The notes below the pieces were generated by a model. That model saw only the letters and a list, made by a program, of their open reading frames with translations. It was not told the DNA's origin and made no database searches. A stretch of DNA of 64,000 bases from Pseudonocardia sp. TRM90224 (GTDB lineage: Bacteria > Actinomycetota > Actinomycetes > Mycobacteriales > Pseudonocardiaceae), in assembly GCF_021245725.1 (NCBI RefSeq), contig NZ_JAJGSX010000028.1:58409-122408 (forward strand), read 5' to 3'. The translations under genes and the position numbers were made by a program. This document shows positions 40,657-49,026 of this stretch, one piece after another. Every line of letters begins with the position of its first letter. Within the stretch, counting starts at the first letter, position 1.

Positions 40657-41810
40657 CCGACGCTGCAGCTGCGCTGCGCGCGCAACGGATCGAGACCCCG
40701 TCGTGGGCCTACGCCAACTCGGGCACGCGGTTCAAGGTGTTCGCGCAGGCCGGCGTGCCGCGCACGCCACAGGAGAAGATCGCCGACGCGGGCGTGGTGC
40801 ACCGGCTGACCGGGGTGGCGCCGACCGTCGCGCTGCACATCCCGTGGGACAAGGTCGACGACTACGCCGCGCTGGCCGCGCACGCCGCCGAGCAGGGTGT
40901 GGGTATCGGGGCGATCAACTCCAACGTCTTCCAGGACGACGACTACAAGCTCGGCAGCGTCACCAACCCGGACCCGCGGGTGCGCCGCAAGGCGACCGAC
41001 CACCTGCTGGAATGCGTCGACATCATGGACGCGACCGGCTCGCGCGACCTCAAGCTGTGGTTCTCCGACGGCACCAACTACCCGGGGCAGGACTCGATCC
41101 GGGCCAGGCAGGACCGGCTCGCCGAGGCGCTCGCCGAGGTCTACGCGCGGCTGGGCGACGACCAGCGGATGCTGCTGGAGTACAAGCTGTTCGAGCCGGC
41201 GTTCTACACCACCGACGTGCCGGACTGGGGCACCGCGTTCGCGCACTGCATCGAGCTCGGCCCGAAGGCGCAGGTGTGCATCGACACCGGCCACCACGCG
41301 CCGGGCACCAACATCGAGTTCATCGTGGCGTTCCTGCTGCGCGCTGGGAAGCTGGGCGCGTTCGACTTCAACTCCCGCTTCTACGCCGACGACGACCTCA
41401 TGGTCGGCGCGGCCGACCCGTTCCAGCTGTTCCGGATCATGTTCGAGATCGTCGCCGCCGACGCGCTGGGCGAGGCGGCCGGGATCGCGTTCATGCTCGA
41501 CCAGTGCCACAACATCGAGGCCAAGATCCCCGCGATCATCCGGTCGGTGCTCAACGTGCAGGAGGCGACGGCCAAGGCGCTCATCGTCGACGCCGCCGCG
41601 CTGGCCGCCGCGCAGCGCGCCGGTGACGTGCTCGGCGCCAATGCCGTGCTGATGGACGCGTTCTCCACCGACGTGCGCCCGATGCTGCGCGACCTGCGCG
41701 CGGACATGGGGATCGACCCCGACCCGGTGGCGGCCTACCACCGGTCGGGCTACCAGAAGCAGATCGAGGCCGACCGGGTGGGCGGCGAGCAGGCAGGCTG
41801 GGGGGCGTGA
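40653..41810 (+). CDS. rhaI: L-rhamnose isomerase (RhaI type)
   Basis: The 385-residue xylose-isomerase-like TIM-barrel enzyme converts L-rhamnose to L-rhamnulose. The fold blocks are clear: VALHIPWDKVDDYAALAAHA, GIGAINSNVFQDDDYKLGSV, LKLWFSDGTNYPGQ, the metal-ligand Glu in MLLEYKLFEPAFYTTDVPDW, CIDTGHHAPGTNIEF and DFNSRFYADDDLMVG. It is the Pseudomonas stutzeri/actinobacterial RhaI form, not Escherichia coli RhaA. ATG 40653 overlaps the rhamnosidase stop (ATGA), and its own stop overlaps the aldolase GTG. Confidence 0.94.
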   Translation: MTDAAAALRAQRIETPSWAYANSGTRFKVFAQAGVPRTPQEKIADAGVVHRLTGVAPTVALHIPWDKVDDYAALAAHAAEQGVGIGAINSNVFQDDDYKLGSVTNPDPRVRRKATDHLLECVDIMDATGSRDLKLWFSDGTNYPGQDSIRARQDRLAEALAEVYARLGDDQRMLLEYKLFEPAFYTTDVPDWGTAFAHCIELGPKAQVCIDTGHHAPGTNIEFIVAFLLRAGKLGAFDFNSRFYADDDLMVGAADPFQLFRIMFEIVAADALGEAAGIAFMLDQCHNIEAKIPAIIRSVLNVQEATAKALIVDAAALAAAQRAGDVLGANAVLMDAFSTDVRPMLRDLRADMGIDPDPVAAYHRSGYQKQIEADRVGGEQAGWGA

Positions 41811-43846
41811 CGGTGAACTCCCCGGTGCGCGAGCTGATCACGCGCAGCAACAGGCTCGGTGCCGACCCGACGACGACCAACTACGCCGGTGGCAACACCT
41901 CGGCGAAGGGCACCGCGCCCGACCCCGCCACCGGCGCCGACGTGCAGTTGATGTGGGTGAAGGGCTCCGGTGGCGACCTCGGCACGCTCACCGAGCAGGG
42001 CCTCGCGGTGCTGCGGCTCGACCGGCTGCGCGGGCTCGCGGACGTCTACCCCGGCGTCGAGCGCGAGGACGAGATGGTCGCCGCGTTCGACTACTGCCTG
42101 CACGGGCGCGGCGGCGCGGCACCGTCGATCGACACGGCGATGCACGGGCTCGTCGAGGCGCCGCACGTCGACCACCTGCACCCCGACGCCGGCATCGCGA
42201 TCGCCACGGCGGCCGACGGGGAGGCGCTCACCAAGGAGATCTTCGGCGGCCGCGTGGCGTGGGTGCCGTGGCGGCGGCCCGGGTTCCAGCTGGGGCTCGA
42301 CATCGCGGCGGTCGCGGCGGCGAACCCGGGCGCGATCGGCGTGATCCTCGGCGGGCACGGCATCACCGCGTGGGGCGCGACGAGCGAGGAGTGCGAGCGG
42401 AACTCACGCACGATCATCGAGACCGCGCAGCGCTACATCGACGCGAAGGGTGTCGCCGAGCCGTTCGGGCCGGTGCGCGAGGGCTTCGCGGCCTTGCCGG
42501 ACGGGGAGCGGCACGCACGGGCGGCCGCGCTCGCGCCCGTCGTGCGCGGGCTGGCGTCGACCGACCGGAGGCAGGTCGGGCACTTCACCGACACGCCCCT
42601 GGTGCTGGACTTCCTCGCCCGTGAGAAATTGGGCGCGCTCGCCGAGCTGGGCACGTCCTGCCCCGATCACTTCCTGCGGACGAAGGTCGCGCCGATGGTG
42701 CTCGACCTGCCGCCGACGGCCCCGCTCGACGAGGTTGTCGCCCGGCTGCGCACGCTGCACGCGGAATACCGCGAGTCGTACGCGGCCTACTACGAGCGGC
42801 ACGCGACGCCCGACTCGCCCGCGATGCGCGGCGCCGACCCGGCGATCGTGCTGGTGCCCGGGGTCGGGATGTTCAGCTTCGGCGCGAACAAGCAGACCGC
42901 GCGGGTGGCGGGCGAGTTCTACGTCAACGCGATCAACGTGATGCGCGGGGCCGAGGCGGTGTCGACGTACGCGCCGATCCCGGAGTCGGAGAAGTTCCGC
43001 ATCGAGTACTGGGCGTTGGAGGAGGCAAAGCTCGCGCGGTTGCCGAAACCGAAGGCGCTGGCCGGGCGGGTGGCGCTGGTGACCGGCGGTGGGTCGGGCA
43101 TCGGGCGGGCGATCGCGGGGCGGCTCGCGGCCGAAGGTGCGTGTGTGGTGGTCGCCGACCGCGACGGTCCGGCGGCCGCCGCCGTCGCGTCTGAGCTGGG
43201 CGGCAACGACGTCGCCGTGCCGGTGACGGTGGACGTGACCTCGGCCGACGCGATCGCGGCCGCGTTCGACGCCGCGGTGCTCGCGTTCGGCGGGGTCGAC
43301 CTGGTCGTCAACAACGCCGGGCTCTCGATCTCCAAACCGCTGCTGGAGACGACCGAGGCCGACTGGGACGTCCAGCACGACGTGATGGCGCGCGGGTCGT
43401 TCCTGGTCTCGCGGTCGGCGGCGCGGGCGATGATCGCGCAGGGGATCGGCGGCGACATCGTCTACATCGCCAGCAAGAACGGGGTGTTCGCCGGCCCGAA
43501 CAACGTCGCGTACGGGGCGGCGAAGGCCGACCAGGCCCACCAGGTGCGGCTGCTCGCGGCCGAGCTGGGGGAGCACGGGATCCGCGTCAACGGCGTGAAC
43601 CCCGACGGCGTGGTGCGCGGCTCCGGGATCTTCGCGGGCGGGTGGGGCGCGCAGCGCGCCGCCGTCTACGGGGTGCCGGAGGAGGAGCTGGGCGCCTTCT
43701 ACGCGCAGCGCACGCTCCTCAAGAAGGAGGTGCTGCCCGAGCACGTCGCGGCCGCGGTGTTCACCCTGACCGCCGGCGACCTCGCGCACACCACGGGCCT
43801 GCACATCCCCGTCGACGCCGGGGTGGCCGCCGCCTTCCTCCGCTAG
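41807..43846 (+). CDS. rhaEW: Bifunctional rhamnulose-1-phosphate aldolase / L-lactaldehyde dehydrogenase
   Basis: The 679-residue fusion has an N-terminal class II aldolase part (NYAGGNTSAKG, zinc ligands in VDHLHPDAGIAI and ILGGHGITAWG) and a C-terminal short-chain dehydrogenase part (LVTGGGSGIGRAIAGRLAAE, VVNNAGLSI, catalytic YGAAK after VYIASKNGVFAGPNNVA). This is the RhaEW architecture, which splits rhamnulose 1-phosphate into DHAP and L-lactaldehyde and oxidises the latter. The rhamnulokinase between RhaI and RhaEW is not encoded in the window. GTG 41807 overlaps the rhaI stop. Confidence 0.92.
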   Translation: MTVNSPVRELITRSNRLGADPTTTNYAGGNTSAKGTAPDPATGADVQLMWVKGSGGDLGTLTEQGLAVLRLDRLRGLADVYPGVEREDEMVAAFDYCLHGRGGAAPSIDTAMHGLVEAPHVDHLHPDAGIAIATAADGEALTKEIFGGRVAWVPWRRPGFQLGLDIAAVAAANPGAIGVILGGHGITAWGATSEECERNSRTIIETAQRYIDAKGVAEPFGPVREGFAALPDGERHARAAALAPVVRGLASTDRRQVGHFTDTPLVLDFLAREKLGALAELGTSCPDHFLRTKVAPMVLDLPPTAPLDEVVARLRTLHAEYRESYAAYYERHATPDSPAMRGADPAIVLVPGVGMFSFGANKQTARVAGEFYVNAINVMRGAEAVSTYAPIPESEKFRIEYWALEEAKLARLPKPKALAGRVALVTGGGSGIGRAIAGRLAAEGACVVVADRDGPAAAAVASELGGNDVAVPVTVDVTSADAIAAAFDAAVLAFGGVDLVVNNAGLSISKPLLETTEADWDVQHDVMARGSFLVSRSAARAMIAQGIGGDIVYIASKNGVFAGPNNVAYGAAKADQAHQVRLLAAELGEHGIRVNGVNPDGVVRGSGIFAGGWGAQRAAVYGVPEEELGAFYAQRTLLKKEVLPEHVAAAVFTLTAGDLAHTTGLHIPVDAGVAAAFLR

Positions 43847-43850
43847 CACG

Positions 43851-44165
43851 CGAGTCGCGCATCCCAGAGCGGTGAGTCGCCACATTCAGCACGGTGAGTC
43901 GACACCTCCGGCCCGGTGAGTCGACACCTCCGGCACGGTGAGTCGACACTTTCGGCCCGGTGAGTCGACACTTTTGGCACGGTGAGTCGTCACTTTTGAC
44001 ACGGTGAGTCGACACCTCCGGCATGGCGAGTCGCCCGAAACTGGCCGCGTCGGCGTGCCGGAACGCGCGACTCACCGTGCCCAAAGTGGCGACTCACCGT
44101 GCTAGAAGTGGCGACTCACCTACCGAAATGTGGGACTCGCCCGTCGGAACGTGGGACTCGCGTCT
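43851..44165. repeat. Mirror repeat array 3 (GGTGAGTCGACAC units), 318-bp gap
   Basis: About nine units on the left carry G(G/C)(T/C)GAGTCG followed by (A/C/T)CAC at a period of 22-23 bp. They are followed by three reverse-complement units (GCGACTCACCGTGC) and two units of the GTGGGACTCGC type seen in arrays 2 and 4. This is the longest array and is composite. It lies between the convergent rhaEW and CocE hydrolase genes and fills the whole 318-bp gap. Confidence 0.88.
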
Positions 44166-45820
44166 TACGGGGTGGTGGGGAGGTCGAGGCGGCCGGCGTG
44201 GATCGTCTGGTTGGAGGGGCGGAGGGTGGTGGCGTCGGCGGGGGGTTCGCCGGTGCCGGTGTTGCGGGCCCAGCGCGGGTGCGAGCCGCCCGCGACGAGC
44301 AGCCGCATGCGGTGGCCCGGCTGGAACCGGTGGGCGCACGGCCCGAGCTGGATCCGGACGGTCCGTCGCTCCCCCGCGGGATGTGCGGGGTCGAGCCGCA
44401 GCAGCGCGTCGCTGACGTTGCGGGATCGGCCGCTCACGTCGACGTCGCAGAGCCGCACGAACACGTCGGCGTAGGGGTTGTCGGTGCTGTGCTCCAGCTC
44501 GACGACCGGCGTGCCGATCACCTCGACGGCGGTGGCGAGCGGCTCGGTCGTGAACGCCACCACGTCGGGCCGGGCCTCCAGGGGTTTGTTGTCGCGCACG
44601 CCGGCTCCGCGGGCGAGCAGCGGCCCGCCGACGGTCGGGGTGGGGTCGGCCGGGTCGTAGTGGAACTGCGCCAGCGGCCCGGTCGCGTCAGCCGGCGCCG
44701 CCGTGCCCAGCGCGTGGTGGGGCCGCAGCCACCTGCTGGACGTCAGGGTCTCCGGCGGCCACGACGGCAGGTTGCGCCACTCCCCGGCGCCGGTGACGTG
44801 GATCCGCACCGGCGTCGGCCGGGTGCGCCCGGTCGCGCCTGCGAGGTGCTCGTCGAACCAGCCGAGGGTCTCGCGGGCCAGCATGCCGGCCGCCTTGGTC
44901 GCCGTGTCGATGTGCACCCACGGCCCGACCGTCATGGCGACGTCGACGCCGCGCTCGTGCAGGGTCGTGTACTGCTGCAACGTCTGCCGGATGAAGATGT
45001 CCTGCCAGCCGCCGACGAGCAGCACCGGCACGTCGGCCTTGTCCAGGGGCGCCCGCCGGGCCGTCCAGTACGGGTCGGCGAGCTCGGGGTGCGCGACCCA
45101 CTCGCGGTACCAGGGCGCCTTGCCCTCCAGCGCCAGCTCGGCCGCACTGCCCAGCGGCAGCCCCGCGTACGCCGCGGTGAGCCGCTTGTTGCCGGCCATC
45201 GCCTGCAGCAGCCGGGTCGAGGTGCTCATCCCCTTCTGGTGGCTGATCAGGTCGGCCCAGGCGAGGAAGTCGTTCAGCGTGAACGCGCCGCTGCCGTAGA
45301 CGACGTCGGCGAAGTCGTGCGGCCCGACGACCACGACCGCGGCGCGCAGCTCCGGCGGCGGGTCGGCCATGAGCGCCCACTGCGTCCAACCGAGGTACGA
45401 CGGACCGAGCGTGGCGAACCGGCCGTCGAACCACGGCTGTTCCCGCAGCCAGCCGACGGTGTCAGCGGCGTCTTCGGCATCGGCGGCCATGGGATCGAAC
45501 TCGCCCCCGGAGTCGAACGTGCCGCGGCAGCTCTGCACGACGACGTGGTAGCCGCGTGCCGCCAGCATCCGGCCCGACGTCAGGTTGGTCGGCCCGGCGA
45601 GCCCGTACGGCGTGCGGATCAGGACCGTGCCGAGCGGGTGTGCGGTCTCCGGCGCGTAGTGGTGGGCGGCGAGCACCACCCCGTCGCGCATAGGCACCCG
45701 CTCGTCGGCGCGGGTGTACTCGGTCCGCGCCGCCGGTAACTTCAGCAAGCGGGTCATCAAGCGGTCGACGGCGCGGCCGGCGCCGGTCGGCGGCGTCGGG
45801 GTGATCGGGAGGGTGCTCAT
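44165..45820 (-). CDS. CocE/NonD-family (S15) hydrolase
   Basis: The 551-residue Xaa-Pro-dipeptidyl-peptidase-like hydrolase starts VPMRDGVVLAAHHYAPETAH. The nucleophile Ser is in ATLGPSYLGWTQWALM, the acid region is VLLVGGWQDIF and the His region TVGPWVHID. The C-terminal jelly-roll domain has DVFVRLCDVDVSGRSRNVSD and HRMRLLVAGGSHPRWARNTG. It hydrolyses esters or acyl-peptides; the substrate is unknown. ATG 45820 is chosen although the frame stays open further upstream. Its stop codon lies at the edge of repeat array 3. Confidence 0.88.
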   Translation of the reverse strand: MSTLPITPTPPTGAGRAVDRLMTRLLKLPAARTEYTRADERVPMRDGVVLAAHHYAPETAHPLGTVLIRTPYGLAGPTNLTSGRMLAARGYHVVVQSCRGTFDSGGEFDPMAADAEDAADTVGWLREQPWFDGRFATLGPSYLGWTQWALMADPPPELRAAVVVVGPHDFADVVYGSGAFTLNDFLAWADLISHQKGMSTSTRLLQAMAGNKRLTAAYAGLPLGSAAELALEGKAPWYREWVAHPELADPYWTARRAPLDKADVPVLLVGGWQDIFIRQTLQQYTTLHERGVDVAMTVGPWVHIDTATKAAGMLARETLGWFDEHLAGATGRTRPTPVRIHVTGAGEWRNLPSWPPETLTSSRWLRPHHALGTAAPADATGPLAQFHYDPADPTPTVGGPLLARGAGVRDNKPLEARPDVVAFTTEPLATAVEVIGTPVVELEHSTDNPYADVFVRLCDVDVSGRSRNVSDALLRLDPAHPAGERRTVRIQLGPCAHRFQPGHRMRLLVAGGSHPRWARNTGTGEPPADATTLRPSNQTIHAGRLDLPTTP

Positions 45821-46071
45821 CCCGCAATCGAGCCACCTCGCGCGCCGGCCGTCAAGATCGCTGGTCAGGGGGTGCGCGTTCGCCCGTTCGGGGCATCTCG
45901 TACGGTCAACGCACCGCGGCGAGGAGGGGGACGCCGGGTCGGACCGGTCGCTGCGGCGAGCCGGGCGGCGGCGTGTTCCTCCGAGCCGCCCGATGACGAC
46001 CACGACGACGACCACGACGATGGAGCGCCGCCCCGATCCCCAGCCGGCGCGGGCGCCCCCGAGGAGAACCC
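45821..46071. other. 251-bp divergent spacer with a GAC-rich low-complexity tract
   Basis: Between the CocE gene and the lipoprotein gene lies GC-rich sequence with a trinucleotide tract of GAC/CAC units (about 45991-46020). Frames through it give poly-Thr or poly-Asp/His peptides, which I treat as artefacts. Promoters for the two flanking genes should lie here but no clear boxes are visible. Confidence 0.5.
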
Positions 46072-46485
46072 ATGCGCCTTGCCAACCTCGCGATCCCGTT
46101 CGCCGGGCTCGCGGTCACAGCGCTCTCGGTCACTGCGCTCTCCGCGTGCGGCGCGGCGGTGAGCGGTGCGCCCGCCGCGGCCCCGCCCACCTGCGGTCAG
46201 CTGCCCGCGCACACCGTCGCGACGATCTCGATCATCACCGAGTTCAGCCAGGACCCGAAGAAGCTGGCCGCCGGCGGCGACGCCACGCTGGAGCGGATCA
46301 ACAAGGCGAAGGCCGACCTCGAGGCCGACCTCGCGACCGTGCCGCCCGCCGCCTCGCCGCTGATCGTGACGATGGCGAAGACGCTCAAGCAGCTCCACGA
46401 CGGCATCGACCAGGGCAAGAAGGTCGACCTCGACCTGAAGGCGTTCCGCGAGGCCGGCTCGAAGGTCACCGAGGTGTGCAAGTAG
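46072..46485 (+). CDS. Small predicted lipoprotein
   Basis: The 137-residue protein has a lipoprotein signal (LAIPFAGLAVTALSVTALS, lipobox LSAC, Cys26) and a helical, Lys/Asp-rich mature part (GGDATLERINKAKADLEADL, KTLKQLHDGIDQGKKVDLDL). Two further Cys residues (PTCGQLP and the penultimate EVCK) could form a disulfide. I do not recognise a family. ATG 46072 is the start; upstream sequence is rich in G and A (GAGGAGAACCC), giving a good ribosome site. Confidence 0.75.
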   Translation: MRLANLAIPFAGLAVTALSVTALSACGAAVSGAPAAAPPTCGQLPAHTVATISIITEFSQDPKKLAAGGDATLERINKAKADLEADLATVPPAASPLIVTMAKTLKQLHDGIDQGKKVDLDLKAFREAGSKVTEVCK

Positions 46486-46559
46486 ACGCTTCCCCCTGGG
46501 CGTTCCCTCTCGTACGGTCGACATACGGTCAGTGCTGACCGGATGGAGATGGAGGGCGC

Positions 46560-47744
46560 ATGGACGATCACGGCGAGCTCGTCGACAAGACCGCCAGGCA
46601 ACTGGTGGAGGCACACGACCCGCGCACCACCCCCCACCGCGAGCTGCTCGGCGCGATCTTCGACGCCGGGTTGGCATGGGTGCACTTCCCGGTCGGGCTC
46701 GGCGGGCTCGCGGTCTCCCGCGGCCTGCAGGCCCGTGCCGACGCGATCCTCCAGGGTGCCGGCGCGCCCAACCCGTTCGCGCTGAACCCCATCGGCCACG
46801 GCATGGCCGCGCCCACCGTCCTGGAGCACGGATCGCCCGAGCTCGCCGCCGAGCTGCTGCGCCCGCTCGCGAGCACCGAGCACATCTGGTGCCAGCTGTT
46901 CTCCGAGCCCGGCGCCGGCTCCGACCTCGCGGGGCTCGCGACGTCGGCCGTCCGCGACGGGGACGAGTGGGTGGTCAACGGGCAGAAGGTGTGGACGAGC
47001 CTTGCCCACCGCGCCCGCTACGCGCTGCTGCTCGCCCGCACCGACCCCGACCAGCCCAAGCACAAGGGGCTGACCTACTTCGTCCTCGACATGCAGGCGC
47101 CGGGCGTCGAGACCAGGCCGCTGCGGCAGATGACGGGCCAGGCCGAGTTCAACGAGGTGTACCTCTCCGACGCGCGCATCCCCGACCGGCTCCGGCTCGG
47201 CGCCGTCGGCAACGGGTGGCGGGTCGCGATGACCACGCTCATGAACGAGCGCTCCGCGATCGGCGGGACGTCGTCGGTCCGCGGCGCCGGAGCCGTCGCC
47301 GATGCCGTCGAGCTGTGGGCCAGGCGCCCCGACCTGCACACCCCCGCGCTGCGCGACGCGCTCGCCGACCTGTGGACGCGGGCGGAGGCGCAACGGCTCA
47401 CCGACGAGCGGGCGCGCCGCGCGGCCGGCTCCGGATCGCCGGGCCCGGAAGGCTCGATCGCGAAGCTGGTGACCGCCGAGCTCAACCAGGACGTCTACGA
47501 GTTCTGCATGGAGCTCCTCGGGCCGGAGGCGACGCTCTACGGCGACTACACCCAACGCGACATCCAGCGCTTCGAGGAGTACCGCGGGCCCGTGCAGCAG
47601 CGGTTCCTGCGCTCGCGCGCCAACACCATCGAGGGCGGCACGTCCGAGGTGCTGCGCAACATCCTCGGCGAGCGTGTGCTCGGGCTGCCGGGCGACCTGC
47701 GTGCCGACACGGGCAAGGCGTGGAAGGAGATCCCGCGTGGCTGA
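46560..47744 (+). CDS. Acyl-CoA dehydrogenase, subunit 1 of a pair
   Basis: The 394-residue ACAD has the FAD/substrate strand IWCQLFSEPGAGSDLAGLAT, VVNGQKVWTSLAHRARYALL, RQMTGQAEFNEVYLSDARIP and the C-terminal FLRSRANTIEGGTSEVLRNI. Mycobacterial FadE pairs form alpha2beta2 enzymes for steroid and other branched substrates, and this gene overlaps the next ACAD gene by 8 bp as in those pairs. The substrate is not deducible. ATG 46560 follows GATGGAGATGGAGG. Confidence 0.9.
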   Translation: MDDHGELVDKTARQLVEAHDPRTTPHRELLGAIFDAGLAWVHFPVGLGGLAVSRGLQARADAILQGAGAPNPFALNPIGHGMAAPTVLEHGSPELAAELLRPLASTEHIWCQLFSEPGAGSDLAGLATSAVRDGDEWVVNGQKVWTSLAHRARYALLLARTDPDQPKHKGLTYFVLDMQAPGVETRPLRQMTGQAEFNEVYLSDARIPDRLRLGAVGNGWRVAMTTLMNERSAIGGTSSVRGAGAVADAVELWARRPDLHTPALRDALADLWTRAEAQRLTDERARRAAGSGSPGPEGSIAKLVTAELNQDVYEFCMELLGPEATLYGDYTQRDIQRFEEYRGPVQQRFLRSRANTIEGGTSEVLRNILGERVLGLPGDLRADTGKAWKEIPRG

Positions 47745-48870
47745 GTACCTGTTCACCGAGGAACAGCAGGACCTCCGCCGCGGCATCCGCCAGTTCTGCG
47801 CGGAGCACGCGTCCGAGCAGGCGGTGCGGACGCTCATGGAGTCCGACACCGGGTACGACCCCGCGGTGTGGGCGCGACTGGGTGGCGAGCTGGGTGTGCT
47901 CGGCCTCGCGGTGCCCGAGTCGATGGGCGGCGCGGGTGGCGGTCTCGTCGACCAGGCCGTCGTTGCGGAGGAGTTCGGCGCGGCGCTGCTGCCGGGGCCG
48001 GTGTTCGGGACCGTCGGGCTCGCCATCCCTGCGCTCGTGGCCCTGGGCGGCGACGAGCAGGGTGGCGACGAGCTGCTGTCGGATCTCGTCGAGGGCCGGC
48101 GGACGGCCGGGTTCGCCGTGCCCGACCGCGGCGGGCGGTTCGACCCGGCGCTGGTCACGGTGACGGCCTCCGGCGGCGCGCTGACCGGCGAGCTCGCGCA
48201 GGTCGTCGACGGCAGCGCGGACGTGCTGCTGGTGGCCGCCTGCGACGGTGCGGAGATCGGCCTCTACGCCACCGACGCCGGCACCCGCACCCCGCTCTCG
48301 ACGTTGGACAGCACCCGCCGGCAGTCCCATGTGCGGTTCGACGGCACCCCGGCGCGGCTGCTGGCGAGCGGTGCGGCGGCCGCCGATGCGATCACCAGCG
48401 CCTTCCACACCGGCGCGGCGCTGCTGGCCGCCGAGCAGGTGGGCGGCGCGCAGCGGCTGCTCGACACGACCGTCGCCTACGCGGGCACGCGGCTGCAGTT
48501 CGGCCGGCCGATCGGCTCGTTCCAGGCCGTCAAGCACACGTGCGCGGACATGCTGGTGCTGGTCGAGCACGCCCGCTCGGTCGCCTACCACGCGGCGTGG
48601 GCGCTGCAGGACGGATCCGACGACCCGGGCCTCGCGGTGAGCGTCGCGCAGGCCGTGTGCTCGCACGCGTACCAGCGCGTCGCGACCGACACCGTCCAGA
48701 TGCTCGGCGGCATCGGGTTCACCTGGGAACACCCCGCGCACCTCTACCTCAAGCGTGCCATGACCGACGCCGCGCTGCTGGGGAGCGCGGCGGCGCACCG
48801 CGAGCACGTCGCGGCGCTCGTGCTCGACACGGCGACGTCGAACGGGGTGCTGGCGGTGGCTGCGGGCTAG
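47737..48870 (+). CDS. Acyl-CoA dehydrogenase, subunit 2 of a pair
   Basis: The 377-residue ACAD-like subunit has LFTEEQQDLRRGIRQFCAEH, GVLGLAVPESMGGAGGGLVD, YAGTRLQFGRPIGSFQAVKH and QMLGGIGFTWEHPAHLYLKR. The middle beta domain is divergent and lacks the usual SEPxAGSD-type motif, as in the partner subunit of alpha2beta2 FadE enzymes. GTG 47737 overlaps the end of subunit 1. A paired palindrome follows 31 bp after the stop. Confidence 0.9.
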   Translation: MAEYLFTEEQQDLRRGIRQFCAEHASEQAVRTLMESDTGYDPAVWARLGGELGVLGLAVPESMGGAGGGLVDQAVVAEEFGAALLPGPVFGTVGLAIPALVALGGDEQGGDELLSDLVEGRRTAGFAVPDRGGRFDPALVTVTASGGALTGELAQVVDGSADVLLVAACDGAEIGLYATDAGTRTPLSTLDSTRRQSHVRFDGTPARLLASGAAAADAITSAFHTGAALLAAEQVGGAQRLLDTTVAYAGTRLQFGRPIGSFQAVKHTCADMLVLVEHARSVAYHAAWALQDGSDDPGLAVSVAQAVCSHAYQRVATDTVQMLGGIGFTWEHPAHLYLKRAMTDAALLGSAAAHREHVAALVLDTATSNGVLAVAAG

Positions 48871-48901
48871 CCGCCCGGGCGTCTCTCCCGCCTCCGGCGG
48901 G

Positions 48902-48958
48902 AGGGCAGCAAAGCCACTTTCCGGCCCTCACAGGGCAGGAAAGTGGCTTTCCTGCCCT
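48902..48958. repeat. Paired 27-bp palindrome, copy 5
   Basis: Inverted units at 48902-48928 and 48932-48958 separated by CAC follow the ACAD gene. The first unit has AGGGCAGC in place of AGGGCAGG. The next gene runs in the same direction. Frames read into the ABC ATPase gene from here begin with an artefactual MAFLPS. Confidence 0.88.
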
Positions 48959-49026
48959 CCCCACCAGCACATCGGGGGCCCGAGAATCCGGTTCGTTATG
49001 TCGGTCTCGGGCGTTACCGTCGTCTT

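Noticed and set aside
43851..44165. Possible CRISPR array (direct 22-23-bp units)
   Set aside because: Units follow each other without 30-40-bp unique spacers, the orientation flips midway, and no cas genes are present.
45991..46071. Frame encoding poly-Thr or Asp/His-rich peptide upstream of the small lipoprotein
   Set aside because: It is produced by the GAC/CAC low-complexity tract and has no ribosome site or family.
48943..49026. N-terminal extension of the MalK-like ATPase starting MAFLPS
   Set aside because: The first codons lie inside the 27-bp palindrome and similar peptides appear at other repeat copies; GTG 49027 gives the usual family length.
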